Positions 47,460-60,300 of a stretch of 64,000 bases of DNA are shown one piece after another. The stretch spans positions 12,054,953 to 12,118,952 of the forward strand of contig NC_088324.1 of assembly GCF_910592395.1 (NCBI RefSeq), read 5' to 3'. The notes beneath the pieces were generated by a model. That model saw nothing but the letters and a program-made list of their open reading frames with translations. It was not told the origin of the DNA and did no database searches. The stretch is from Lineus longissimus. Taxonomy: Eukaryota > Nemertea > Pilidiophora > Heteronemertea > Lineidae. The stretch's first letter is position 1; each line of letters opens with the position of its first letter. The translations under genes and the position numbers were made by a program.

Positions 47460-50142
47460 CGATCTCTACTCCTCGAAGATATCCCTTTCCTTCGAAGTTC
47501 CAGTGTCCACTGTTCTCACTTCACGTTACCACTTTTCCAACGACGTTCTAATGTCCTTTTTGCTCTGTCAACGATTTCCTTCGAATTAAACGCAAAGCCT
47601 CCAATCAGTGATCCGAATCAAACTTCGAAGGAATCCACAGCATCTTTTATATTACCAGTCACAGATTTCTAAAACGCGTTTTCTTTCTCGAATGTCCCTT
47701 ATAGTCAAACGATCTCGGCACCAAGTTCTGACGGTAGCAGAATGGACGGAAGAAATTAGCACCATCAACTATGTCAGAGCGACGCTTTTCTGATCTCACT
47801 CGTCCCCAAATGCCACTTGCAAAATAAGAAACCACTGTCTACTGAATAACGTCTCTACAAAACTGATGGATATCATCTTAATACATTGCCTGTGTCAATG
47901 TGACTTCTATCATATCGTACTGAAAGCAGCAAACCAGCACTCTTGATGACATTCGCTCATATGACTCGTATAGGCGACGTTCATCATGTTTTATGAGGAA
48001 ATCTTACAGTAGACTCCTGAGGCAGCAGATACGGTCAACGGCAAATCTTGGCTACTCCTTCAATTGCAATTGCCATTACTACGAAAACCAGTGGAGGCAG
48101 TGTAGCTGCCGGGTCAGGTGGTGAAGAGGAAGTACGCCAATATCTGGTACTACCGTACTTAGATTTCGAAACTAAATACCGAAGCATCAATCAACAAAGT
48201 TCTTAAGGTAATTTTGGAATGCTGCAAGGAACCTCGCGCACTGGCCTCGGCACCATCCGCAAAAGGGAATATTATACGGCGAATTAGATTACTGTTGACC
48301 AGGATTTGGCCTCATTGGGTTACAACAGGCCACTCAGAAGGGCAAAGAAGCCAAGTTCCAGTGCGATTGCACTCGGACTTTCACTTACGCAGCAGGATGA
48401 ACTGCTTTTGGCAATCGCCCATTTATTTCCAATGATAAACATGTTGATAGAAAGCATTGTTGGAAATATCCCGGATCTGTTGAAGTACTCAGCTGGTGTA
48501 AGGTGGATAAAGCGGTATAAGTTATAAGCTTATTCATTATATTTATTCATTATAATATTCATTCTCAATAAGGTGATGCTTCCAAATGAAATCGGTCGAA
48601 CCTCATTGTTTTAGCACCTACCCAGCAGCTCGTAGTATATGATGAGTTTCGTCCAAGTTTCAACGAGAAAACTTTGGTTAAAAAAATCCAACATTGTTTA
48701 CTATTTGAATAACTGGCGCGTGGAATATCGCAAGCACAATATCTCAACAAATAATGAAGGTCATCATGAGAGACTTGATGTATGCTCATTGATTCATAAC
48801 ATGAATAGTTGATTAGAATAATAGGATAAACGCCTCGTATACACCTTGGAACATCCGTGTTTGTGACATGAAATTGCATCTAATGGCTTTAGGATAATAG
48901 GCTTTCACTAACATGTACATGAATATGTTATTTGGCATTTGCCAATCTCAATTATCACATGATAGTCTTAAGTTTTTGATGTACCTTGGTCCTTTCTTCA
49001 AAGCCCATGCATTAACTCGCCATGTTGTACTTGATTAAAAACAAAGTTCTCTTGTGAAAACGACGACGATTATGACCCACAAAATCAGAGGGCAAATGCC
49101 TCCTCCCTCCCCCAGAGGTCACCAAAAATGTGTCTTTGACCATGATTTTAACGCCCCTGATGAACACTCCTTTGACCATATCAAATTATGATAATGATGA
49201 CATTCACGCAAGTACATAGTAAAATGCAGATGTTACGGATCTGTATAATCCTTTTTTTTGGTTTTATAATTTTTTTAAAATCCTTAACCGGTTGATACAG
49301 GGTCTCGACCTGTTGACCGTTTCGATTCTTTGCATAAATCCAACACACATGCCAGCTGATCTGTTTTCAAAATATGGGTCATACAGTTTTTACGACTTTA
49401 TCCTTTAATATCCACCAATGGCTTTTTCCCCTCTGATCGAACCTTAATTAATTCCAAGCTCAAGGCCTGGATTAACTACATACGAAGTAGGCCCTGGTCC
49501 CATGTATGGTTTAGTCTAAGCAGTGTTCTCTTCTGGACACTACAGCTTTGCTTACACTCTGGTGCATATGCGAAATTATTTTCATGAAAGTTGCTTCTCG
49601 AAATCAATCTCTCTCCAATGCACCAAGAAGTCATAATTTTGATATTTTGATGATTTCAAATTCTTTACCTTTAATTGGATGTTATGAGGATAGGTAAGTA
49701 CTGCATTCCATCTAGTTATATTTTGATGAAGTTAACCTTACAAGCAAGATGATGTGCAAAGGACAAGTCACGGGTAACTGAGAGATGGAGAGGGTGTACA
49801 ACCTCTGATATACCTTTCTTGCTTTGCAAGCGAAATGGAAATCACTGAGATTACTGCAAAAGTATCATCTAAAGATATCTTAACGACTCAAGATTAAATA
49901 TGCATTAATTCAGTGGAAATATATTCTGGAGCTACTCTAGCTTCACTTAACATCCGATTTTTCTTGGAGAGGTCCTAATTTAAATGCCATCCAAGCACGT
50001 AAGGAGTCCTGACTAAGTTAAGAATGAGGTCATACCAGGATAAGGTTTATTTCGATTTCATTTGTAGGCCAACAGTTTAGTATTCTTCGCCGAGTGCCAA
50101 CACCCCATATTTCTAACTCCCTTTTCAGATAAATTCATCAAA
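47460..50142. other. Intergenic interval between the P450 and the sulfotransferase gene
   Basis: The two genes are divergent, so both promoters should lie here. An acceptor CCCTTTTCAG at about 50128, 15 bp before the sulfotransferase ATG, implies an untranslated exon to the left. The frames at 48214-48435 and 48306-48527 are short and unrecognised. Nothing else is identified in this stretch. Confidence 0.5.
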
Positions 50143-51917
50143 ATGGACCTATTTGACCTGGCTCGCTGGTTTGCTTTCTCAAACGTCAATATCAAGCGAT
50201 GGCTTCTCATTATCCCTTTCATCTATCTGCTCGGGTTAGGGCTCTACTCCTTGAAATATTTCCAGTAAGTACATGCGTATCAGATTTACTTGCAAGAATA
50301 TGATTCATTGCACGAAACGATTTGGCACCGCGGCCACTTTTGAATGGGAGACTTTCCCAAGGCCAACTCATTACCCAAAGCTTTACACTAATAGGAGGCT
50401 TTTCCGACTTATGGACGGTTTCTCCAACTTTTTCCTGATTTATCCGACACTTCTCCGACTTTCCCAAAAGGTCGGAGAAATGTCGTATAAATCAGGAAAA
50501 TGTTAGAGAAACCATAAATAAGTTGGAAAAAGCCTCCTACTAGTGTTGGAAGCACCGGACCGGCGCGAGGGACAATGTATTGTAGCGACTGAGTTAATAA
50601 TTTCATCTTAATTACCCTGACCTTTCAAACACCCTGCCAAGTGGGTTCATCAGCCAACAAGTCCTTTTTTTGAACCAATCACCTCTTACATTTTCGACTC
50701 CGACTTTCAGGACTACCGAGTCTTCAACGACCACAGAAAAGGACTTTAGCAGACGACTCCATTCGCAAGATGGCGGAACATACGAACTTCACTTGGACAG
50801 AGCTCAACAACAAATAGAAAATAAATACAAAACATGGAATGGGGAACACAAGTCAAAAACCTGCAAAGAAAAGACGAAAATAGTCCTACTAAAAACTCAC
50901 AAGTGCGCATCTTCAACTATTTCAAACATTCTGATACGTTATGCTATGAAAAGGAAATTAGTCATAGCTTTGCCTCGGTATGATGAAGGCCACATCGGAT
51001 GGCCGAAAAGTTTCCAACCAAACCAGATATATCGTTACAATGACATAAGAGATGGTAATTTGACTGTTGATATCATTCCACATCATCTGATTTACAATAG
51101 GACAGCTTTAGAACAGGTTATGTCGAATGATACTGTTTATATCAGCATTGTGAGGGAGCCGTTTAGCCAGTTCAAGTCGACACTGAACTACTTTCAGAAA
51201 GCTGTTTTGCAACTTGACATGCCCGGAACCCAGAAGGAGGCAGTGACACAGTTTCTGAATAATGCAGATGAGTATGAAAAAAATGTGACCTTCACCTTTA
51301 ACGAAAGACCAGCTGGTGAGAAGTCGATCACCAAAAACTTCATGGCGACAGAGTTTGGGTTTCCTGTCTCGAAATTCAAGGATGAAAAATTCATAAAAGA
51401 TTTTCTCAACAAAATAGATAAGGAGTTTCACCTTGTTATGCTCTACGAAGAACTTTACGAGTCTGTTGTCTTGCTCCGAAGATTGCTGTGTTGGGATTTC
51501 AAAGATATTTTATTTACAGTTGTAAACAAACAATATTACAGAGTTGACAGGGTGACTGACAGTGTCATCTATCGGCGTCAGCAAAAGTGGAGTGCTGTCG
51601 ACCACGCCCTGTATTATCACCTTCGAAAAATTCTTCAGCTTCGAAAATCTTCGCAGATATACAGACCGCTTATGTTAGAGGCACAGCATTTGAGAAGAGT
51701 CACTTATAAACTAAAACATTTTTGTGATTTGGAGGAAGGGCCGTATCTGGAAATAAAAGCCACCACCTGGCACCTGGATTTCAAAGTGCGACGAAGTCAG
51801 TGCGGCCTTTTGAATATGTACCCCCATAGGTTGGACGAACAGTTAAAGAAGGATCTTGACATGAGACTCTCAAAGCTAGGAATAGAGAAATTTTATAATG
51901 AGGATGATGACTTTTGA
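50143..51917 (+). CDS. Galactose 3-O-sulfotransferase (Gal3ST / cerebroside sulfotransferase family)
   Basis: Two coding exons, 50143-50264 and 50711-51917, join in phase 2 and give 442 residues, normal for the family. The protein is type II: a short cytosolic tail, a membrane span at about residues 20-37, then a Golgi-lumenal domain. The 5'-phosphosulfate loop is LLKTHKCASST (about 100-110), matching the family LKTHKTASST; the 3'-phosphate motif is SIVREPFSQFKS (about 186-197) with Arg189 and Ser197. Such enzymes move sulfate from PAPS to the 3-hydroxyl of galactose in glycolipids or glycans; which acceptor this one uses cannot be told. The upstream Met of the second exon's open frame lies in the intron and was not used. 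Confidence 0.9.
50385..50546. mobile_element. Foldback MITE in the sulfotransferase intron
   Basis: About 75 bp starting ACACTARTAGGAGGCTTTTC is followed, after a loop of roughly 10 bp, by its near-complete reverse complement ending GCCTCCTACTAGTGT. The arms differ by a few substitutions and small indels. A transcript crossing it would fold into a long hairpin. The superfamily was not recognised. Confidence 0.8.
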
Positions 51918-52928
51918 AGTTGCTCATTCAAATTATATATATAAAAGAAAGAACAAAAATATCTAACCAGGATAATAAAAATAATTTTATTACAAAATAT
52001 GTCCATAATGGCTTGCAAAATATTGCTGTATCAGTTCAAGAAGAACTGCATGGATGTATTACAATCTCAGTATCACCTATGTTTTACATCTCAAATCACC
52101 TTGGAGAGTCGCATTGAATATGCTCGATATTGCTTTGCCTGATAATCGTTTCAGATTTATTGAAGCAGATGAAATATTTTTTTGCTTCCTGATTGTTTCT
52201 CCTTGTCCTTTAGGGAACGCTAAAAAAGGGTATGCTTTTCTGAGTTTCCCTGTTGAAAAGTCATGGTTTTCAAGCTGTCAATTGTATCGGAGTCTTTCAA
52301 ATAATTACTTGAAAGACTCTGATTGTATGGAAAAACAGGGATTATCGTACAACAACAAAAACGTTGCATCGCTACCAGGTTACATTGGAAATTTTAAACT
52401 ATCACTGATTCTAGCCGCGAGTATTTTAAATGTATCAAGCCCGAAGCTGAAGAAATGCACCTCAGCAGTCACAGAAAAACTACTTTTACACATAGAGTTT
52501 TGAGCTATTCTTGACTTGTTAAATGTGCCCCATAAACAAAGCGCTAGCTATGGATCCGCATATTTCTCTGAGATTCTACCTCCTATTATACGTTGAACTG
52601 TTATCAGTCACATTTACGAGAAAAAAATCATAATACATCATCATCACTCATACATGTATGGATAATTTAGTGAGAGACCATCAGTCGCATCAAGAGTTTA
52701 TATTAATCTGGTAACATATGTGGATAACTTCGGAAAATATTTGCACAATATTCGGTTACACTCATAATTCTGTAAAATAAATATCATCAGTCATACTAAA
52801 GTAATTTGGATTGTACACCGCACTGCATGGCGGGCCTATGTAAAAATCAAAACAGGGAGTGAAAGGGTGGAGCAAAAGTGTAGGTCAATACACCCAGCCG
52901 AAGATACTAGTATGTACAGGATAATATA

Positions 52929-53106
52929 CAGTAGAACCTCTCTATTAAGGACACCCTCCGGACTGACAAGTGCTGTCCTTAATAGAGAGGTGTCCTGATT
53001 AGAGAGGTTAAATTGAATGAAAACAGTCAATTTGGGACCAGAACTAATGTCCTTAACAGAGAGGTTTTCCTTAATAGAAAAGTGTCCGCTAAGGGAGGTT
53101 CCACTG
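52929..53106. mobile_element. MITE with long inverted ends, pogo/Tigger-like
   Basis: The 178-bp element starts CAGTAGAACCTCTCTATTAA and ends with the diverged reverse complement (GGGAGGTTCCACTG); the inverted ends extend to about 28 bp with GGACAC on the inside. TA flanks both ends (52927-52928 and 53107-53108), as expected for a TA target duplication. CAGTRGAACCTC ends are typical of pogo/Tigger-type Tc1-mariner elements. Internal copies of the GTCCTTAATAGAGAGGT motif add further inverted structure. There is no coding capacity. Confidence 0.75.
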
Positions 53107-54155
53107 TATATTCTATTTTATACAAATTTAACAAAATTGCCTGCAAAAATTGTCCAAAGCTTGTGTAGCTGCTAAAAAGTAGGACAGTTTCTGCAACTCG
53201 AGCATTACCAAGAAAATCACAACATTGAGGACCAGTATAATTACTCACAGAATGTCCAAGTAAATACATAATACACATATTTAGTTCTATTCACACCAAC
53301 AAAATGTTACACTATGCTAATGTTTACAAGCATAAATACATCCAGCTATTTTCTATAAAACATTATCACTTGCATTTGATGAGCCAATCACTTTGATATT
53401 ATGTCACTTGTAGAAACATTGAATAAAGACTGAAATTCAACTCTAATATTTTTTGTCGTTTGGCTGCAAACACAAAATTCGAAAGGTAACGCAGCCGTAA
53501 TAAACTCTTGCCGCAAGCCATTTGGCACTTCCACACGCTAATAAGTAAGGGAATAAGGGAATCCAAATGTTTAAGGGGACAATTTCGACCCTGTTTCAGG
53601 AGCGTGATCCTGTTACTTATTCTGGAGTTTTGCCGATGAGAAGTAAAATCAGACATGGGATATGTACTGTGTCACAACTCCCAATCGACTGGTAATGGCT
53701 GATATAAACAATGTTTGGTTTTCTTGGCTATCATAAAGATCACTCGGATATCACAGTCGTAATTCATAATACTTGGATAGGCATATATTCTACATTGTCT
53801 ACAATGATAATAAAATAATATAGAAAAACGTCTTTCAGTGCATGAATCTTGGCAAGTATACGCAGCAAAAAAAAAGAAAATTGCACCAACCCTTGAAACA
53901 AATTTACTAGGTACTACATGTACCAGTGCTTATCTGTTAATTTATTTCATCCGTCCCTCCTCTTGTTTTTTTCCTCAAAATCCACCCGCCAAAATCATGT
54001 TGTTGGCACCGACTTTATAACGATAATGTCGAAGCAATCAAGGCAAAACATCGTATTCTATTTGGTTTTGGGATCGCTAACCCTTGGATATAACATAGAC
54101 ATAGCAAAGTATAGGGGTACGCCGTTCGTTAAAAATAAATAAATCTGTACGCATA

Positions 54156-54280
54156 TTGAATTTAGAAAATTTCCAAATATGCAAATACGCACCGAATATA
54201 AACTTCATCACGCCAGAGTGTAGACAGAAATACAAATGCTTTATACACAAAGTTTCAGCAAAGTTGAACGCATGATATCT
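54156..54280 (+). repeat. Dispersed repeat flanking the Ig gene, copy 1
   Basis: GAAAATTTC, AAATATGCAAATA, GTGTAGACAGAAATACAAAT and ACAAAGTTTCAGC appear in the same order and spacing as in 62211-62335. The copies are clearly homologous but diverged. Confidence 0.65.
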
Positions 54281-54376
54281 GCATTAAGGCATTGTGTATA
54301 ACTGCATTTCTATTTTCCTGATCCACTTTTAAATACGAAGGGCGTACCTAGAAAACAATCATCGGACAGTACTTCT

Positions 54377-57300
54377 TCAAATCATTTCAAAATCGTCTGT
54401 CGCCACGTTCGGGGCACCTTTATGAAAGTCGACCTGGGCATATGGCGTCCGTTCCTCTTGCTTTGGCTTTCTCTTCGTCTCGGGCTTCTTACCAATAGGA
54501 GGGCGATTCTTTGCCAATTTCACCTCGGTGTACGATGTGCCATCTACTCCAATGCTTGGAGGCTGGAGAAGAATAAACAGTTCAACTGATTATTATATGA
54601 GAGAGAGAGAATTCGTTAAACGAAAGACGAGATGAAACATTGATATGTAAACTAAAAATTTCAAGTTTGATTTGGCGAATTAGACTGCACTTGTGTCACT
54701 TGGTTTCACTTAAACCATGGCAATGTGACAATTAAGTAAATCCGGTCTAACATTTTAGGCCCACATTTCAATGTTTTCGTACATGTACATTAGATAGATA
54801 GAACATCATGACTTTTTATAGGGGCATCCTTAACCTTATGGTCTTATGCTCACTCTGTCCAGGAGAACACTTGTTGTATTTCAGGAGAGAAGAGTCCCTT
54901 GGTTATTAGTATGTCTACTTTGCTGCACCAGCATCACACATAAAGGTAAGCAGTACCGGGTAGACATTTTTCTGTCCAAGTTTAGTGACCAGCATTAATA
55001 ACGAAGAAGATTGTCAATGTACTCTACCTCATAACAAGAGGAACTTTGCACATAGTGAAAGTGCTGCATACATGTTTTTAATGTTGCACCACAAAAATGT
55101 ACATACCGTCTTTTGTTTGGAGTCAGTCTCGTTATCGCCGGTGTCTATATAATCAAAGAGGAGGGGTAAACTGTTTAAAGGTTAAATTCATTATGAAATA
55201 TATGAAGAAATCTATTGTGGGATATCGCTGTTTGATGGAGAAAAGGTGATAATAATGGCACACTTTATACTGATGTGGGAAATCCTACCTCTAACCGAGC
55301 AGATCCGAGGAATACCCTCAGGAAATGTTATGTTGATTCTCAATGGTGAGGTGGTTCAGTGTATCCTTCCACTTTCTCGTTAAACTAGTTTTGTCACTAA
55401 CTTAACCTACACGTAAGACTGTATCTTGAATGTGTATCTTGATTGTATCTTGAATGTATCTTGTACACGTAAGAATGTATCTTTAACCTACACGTAAGAA
55501 TGTATCTTGGCGTGTCTCCCCAATATTAATTCATGAATTGTGAGATGACTCATCACTTCTAGTCACACGTTGCGTGATAGTGAATGATGATTGCCTAGTA
55601 AACCTTCACCAAACGTAACCATAAAGACCTGACAAGAAAGATCAAGAAAGCAGCTACCAGTTATCTACCAAGGCAAAATGAATGAAATAGTGCACGTACT
55701 CGATTCTTTTCGAAATTTCTTTTTGGCGAAGTCAACTGCTGCATAGAGCCTGGTCGTGGCTGAAAAGTCAAACACACTTAATTAAAAACAACCATGTTGC
55801 CCAGGGAGATGAAAATAAGGCATAAATCTGAAAACTTTACGGTTATAATTAGGTTTTTTGCAGTTGCCAATTATTACAGGTCTATCATTAGAGGTCAACA
55901 GAAAACGCTTTGGAGAACGTGAGTACGACTAACCTTTCGACTGCCTGGCATTCTCCTGGTTCTTGTTCCTAGTCTTATTCCTGATGTTTACCATAGAATA
56001 CTCATCTGCACAAAAGGAAGACATTTCTCAATTATTATCAGAACGCTTTTTTCTTATACATAGTTCAGTAGAAAATAACATCATTAGATTATACTTGAGT
56101 TTTTCTAATGAACCCGACCAGTCCTGTTCTTGCTTACACTATTTGGATAGATGAATTGTAATGAAAACACTGTCAACTGTCAGATTTTCGTGCAACTTTA
56201 TTTTTCCGATTTGTGCATTCACGTTTTTCTGGGAAAATAAATTTTCATTCTTATTTTTCAATCAAAAAATATTTTTAGTGATTTTTACTTTGCAAAATGG
56301 AACAGAAACAATTCATGGTGAATTTTATTGTCAACTTACGGCCAACATTACTGCCATTCGCTTCTTCGGCTTCCTCTACTAAAAAATAAAATGTGCACTG
56401 ATGTTGCAAATGAAATACTATTAAACACTAGATACAGTTTTTTAGCAAAAACAGAACGCAAATTATTTTCGAGCTAAAAGTTGATCGTAATTCATAATCC
56501 GCACGAATATCCCTTTTATCAAAATTGAATGCTGTGTCATCTAATCAAATGTGTCAAAATAATTTTTTTTCGGAAATGGGCAAACTGGGAGTCAACCATA
56601 TGTGCCCATATGAAAGCAAATGCCAATGCTTTTCTCCAATTTGCATCATCAGTAGAACATGTAGGTTGTGGTTTTGTAAGCTTACCGACAGGGACAAGTT
56701 CACTCTTGACAAATGGACTGGCCACTGAATAACAATAGAAATATATTAGCATTATCAGTTTTATAACTTTAACGCAAGTTGTGAAAATATTTCAAGTCAA
56801 ACGGTTCTATCTGCGAGCATGTACAGATGTTTCATTATAAGAAACTTATCGGGATAAAGTGTCTCTTTCCAATGAAAAATATGAGTCACTTGAATAATCG
56901 AAATCTGTTCCCACTGAAAGTGCCCCATGTGCCCTCCTTTAAAACATCAAGACGCAAAGGTTAGCTGCACATGCTTGTTGTGGTGCCTGCAAATGATTTT
57001 GTATACTAGGGTAGGCCTTTCTTTACTTACTGCTCTTCCGGCTATCCCTTTTTACTCTGGCGTTTAACTCGTGGTAAAATCTGCGCGTAACTGGAATATC
57101 TGGAAAAAATATAATACCCGGTACAAAAAAATCAAGTTGTGAAAGAAACTATCCTAAAATACACTAAAAAGTAATAAAGATTTTTGAGCTTTTGAATAAT
57201 GATTTAAGATTTTGCATAAAAAAAGTACCGCCGAAAGATTTCAGAAAAATAAAAATCCCTTATGGTTTTAAAGATTCTTAAAAACCTGAGGGCTTTTCAT

Positions 57301-60300
57301 TTCGCTTTAAAACAAAACATCTGAGGGGTGCATATTTTTGTTGGCCGTATCGAAAAACTTTAATTCTAAGAGTGTAGTGGGACTCTCATTTCTAGGGGAC
57401 TTGCATTTTTTCATCCTTTATACTTACCCTCAACTGGTTCAATTTTGTCCAACTCCTTATCATCCTTGATGATCATGACTGGATTGTCCACACCTTCATC
57501 AGTGGTCTCCATCATCTGGACACCAGCTGGTACAAAGGAGCTAACAGGGCGCTTTGAATATACTTTACTAAAAGAAAGCAAGGAAAGATTTGTATCTATC
57601 GATTAGGTCAAGAACCGCATAAAATGATGTATCCGTAACGTTTTCTCGATTTGTTTTGCAGAGCTGTTAATCCTCTTGTGCACAAGCTCCATCCTGAAGT
57701 CTTTGCTACGTCTGACCGCGAACCCATAGCCTGTTGACATGGTTGTACCTCGCATGAGGCGCTAGACTCCAGTCGACATAGTCGGGATACGCAAGAGTGC
57801 TGTACAACAATAAGGTTCTGACTCTCAGCAGCTGATGTTTTGATACACATCTCGAACAGTCCCAAAAAAACAGCAAATCTCAACAAAGATATATATTCAG
57901 TGTTGATCTTATACATTATCTTATTCAGTGTTGATCTTATACCTTAACTTTAAAAATTTGTATCTAGAAGAACTGCAATTTTAGGCCAAAGTGACGTTTT
58001 AGGTTATACACCGTATTTTAGTGTTCCCCGACAAAAGCGGAGACAATGACACTAGTTACTCTATCCCTATTGATCACCACGTGCGATCACCAACCAAACA
58101 AAAAAACGATAGCACTGAGGATGAGGAACTCTCAGTAAGATTGCACTTGAGTACTAAAGAATTAGATTTTCCTAGCCACTTACCCCTTAGCTTCCACTGG
58201 TTTCTCTTTGTATTTTTTTCTTGATACAAAGAATATGACCAAAAATATAACGACGAGTAAAACCAGAGCTGCGAGGGCGAAGGCGGCTATCTGCCAGACG
58301 GGCATAGCAGCAGCTGCAAAGTGTATTCGGAAAGAAGTGTCAAGTTTTGACTCCTGGTTGCCAATCTAAGAATTAGAACTGACCAACGTTTAGTCTATGC
58401 GGTCATTCTGGTCCTGTGAATGATAATAGGACACTACCCAGGCAACTGATGAGGACAATCATACGATGATAACATTTTCAGTCAGGTCCAAATGATTTTC
58501 TGGAAGATAGAAATCCCAGGTCAAGCTTAAATACGACGTCCTGATGAGTACATCTAATATATGAAGTACTCATATTATTTTGACATTATCACTATATTGG
58601 AGGTTAAGACGTGGGGCCATCTTATTCGTCGGATCATATATGACCTCTATCTTAGTGTCGCATGTTAAGATTATAGATGCTTTAAAAAAAAGGTTACTTA
58701 CCCTCCGTTTTCGCTTCAATCACCTCAGTGTATCCGCTTGATCCAAATTCGTTAATTGCTTTGACCTTGATTTGATACAAGGTGTCCGAACGCAGGTTCT
58801 CAATGGTTTTCAACACGGTCTTCGTAATCACGGGCTCTTCGATTCCGCTTGAGTACTCTTCTTTACTCTCGCCTTTAATGTTGTACTCTATCGTGAAGTT
58901 TTGTGGGGCACCTCCATCGGATCCTGCTGTGAACTTTACAGTGAGGGCATTTGTGTCTTTTAGTGGCAGGGCTTTAAGATCAGACGGGGCATTCGGGGGT
59001 GCTGAAAAAAACAAGATTGCAGTCCTTGATCATATTTTTTCTCGCCATTTTCTCGCAGCAAATTAGTGGAGACCAATTTGGTGCTAGTTGAAGTCCATTG
59101 GTAGGAAATACTCGTTAGTCATTTCAAACCATTACACAAAATTGTCATTCTCGTCCAACAAGGGTGAACTTCAAGAGTCTGTGATGTTGAAAAGAGCTGT
59201 GTGATGGCACTTGTTCGATCGGCGGCATCTCCTTTCTGTCATTCTACTAATTCGACGAATCTTTACCGTTCAGTTTATGTCCTGTCAATAGTTTGTGATG
59301 GGCGACATAGTCAAACAACAACCACATCGTTATGCTCAACACTTAACGTAACGGAAATCCTGCGACTTTTGCCCTACGACAACAACTAAATTTCGACCTA
59401 CGACGGAAATCGCTATATTAAGGTATCTACCTACGCATGGCGGCTGTGACTTTCGATAAGGGACTGGAATACGACCACAAAATCGCACCACGTCGCCCCT
59501 TGCGATAGTCTGTCGTTGAATAGTTTTTTGAAGCACATTTTACTCACACGGTGGAATTATTTTGAATCTAATCAATGTGTTTCCAGCAGCATTGGTTATA
59601 TTGGCGGTGTAATTCCCATAGTCTACCTCTTGCACATTTGGAATAGTTAATATCCACTTGGTGTCGCTAATTTTTGTGGTGTTGAAGTTGACTGTAGTAT
59701 TACCCTCCTCAGTGAACCATTCTATTGAGGTTGGCAGAGGATAGACTAAGATGTTTAATGTAAGATTAACACTTTCCCCAGTCCGCACTGGCATGGTTTC
59801 GTCCTTTTCAACTGCTGGATCCCTTTCGGCTGCATCTGAAAGGTGGTTTAAGCTACAAGTAAATCAAACGAGTATCAGGTTTTTCCCAACGGCTGTACAA
59901 GGAAGTTCATTGAATAGTAACAAATCGAGCCTTGATTATTTCTTCAAATGATATTCCTGGTATATTACATGACAAGTACTTTCGATTTAGCTTTGTATTA
60001 GGGGTGTAGCTTAAGGGGCATGCATAATGGGGGGGGGGGGGGCAATACTTAATTTGGCCATTTACACGGGGCCAAACCCGACCAGACCAGACCAGATCAC
60101 ATCGCTCATCGCGTCAGGAATGAAGTTGTTCTCGTAATAAAGTAGGTATGTATGTATTTTGGTATAGTGGTATAGTGGTATATCACAAATTATATAAAAC
60201 TTACAGTATACTATCAGCGTATCTTCAGCCTCAACTTTGAGGTTTTTCATCTTGTCGACAGCTTCACATTTGTACCTTCCACTTGATTCCTTTTTTACCG

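Larger units (their letters stand above)
51918..54376. other. Interval between the sulfotransferase and Ig-receptor genes (convergent)
   Basis: Holds the 3' untranslated regions of both genes and two small repeats listed separately. Minus-strand AATAAA at 53941-53946 is a candidate poly(A) signal for the Ig receptor. The frame at 52054-52503 is unrecognised and probably untranslated. Confidence 0.5.

Noticed and set aside
48214-48527. Two overlapping frames with some helical character
   Set aside because: Short, no recognised domain and no clear splice borders; could be chance.
50670-50710. ATG upstream of the sulfotransferase main exon
   Set aside because: It lies before the acceptor at 50710; the exon at 50143-50264 supplies the membrane anchor in matching phase.
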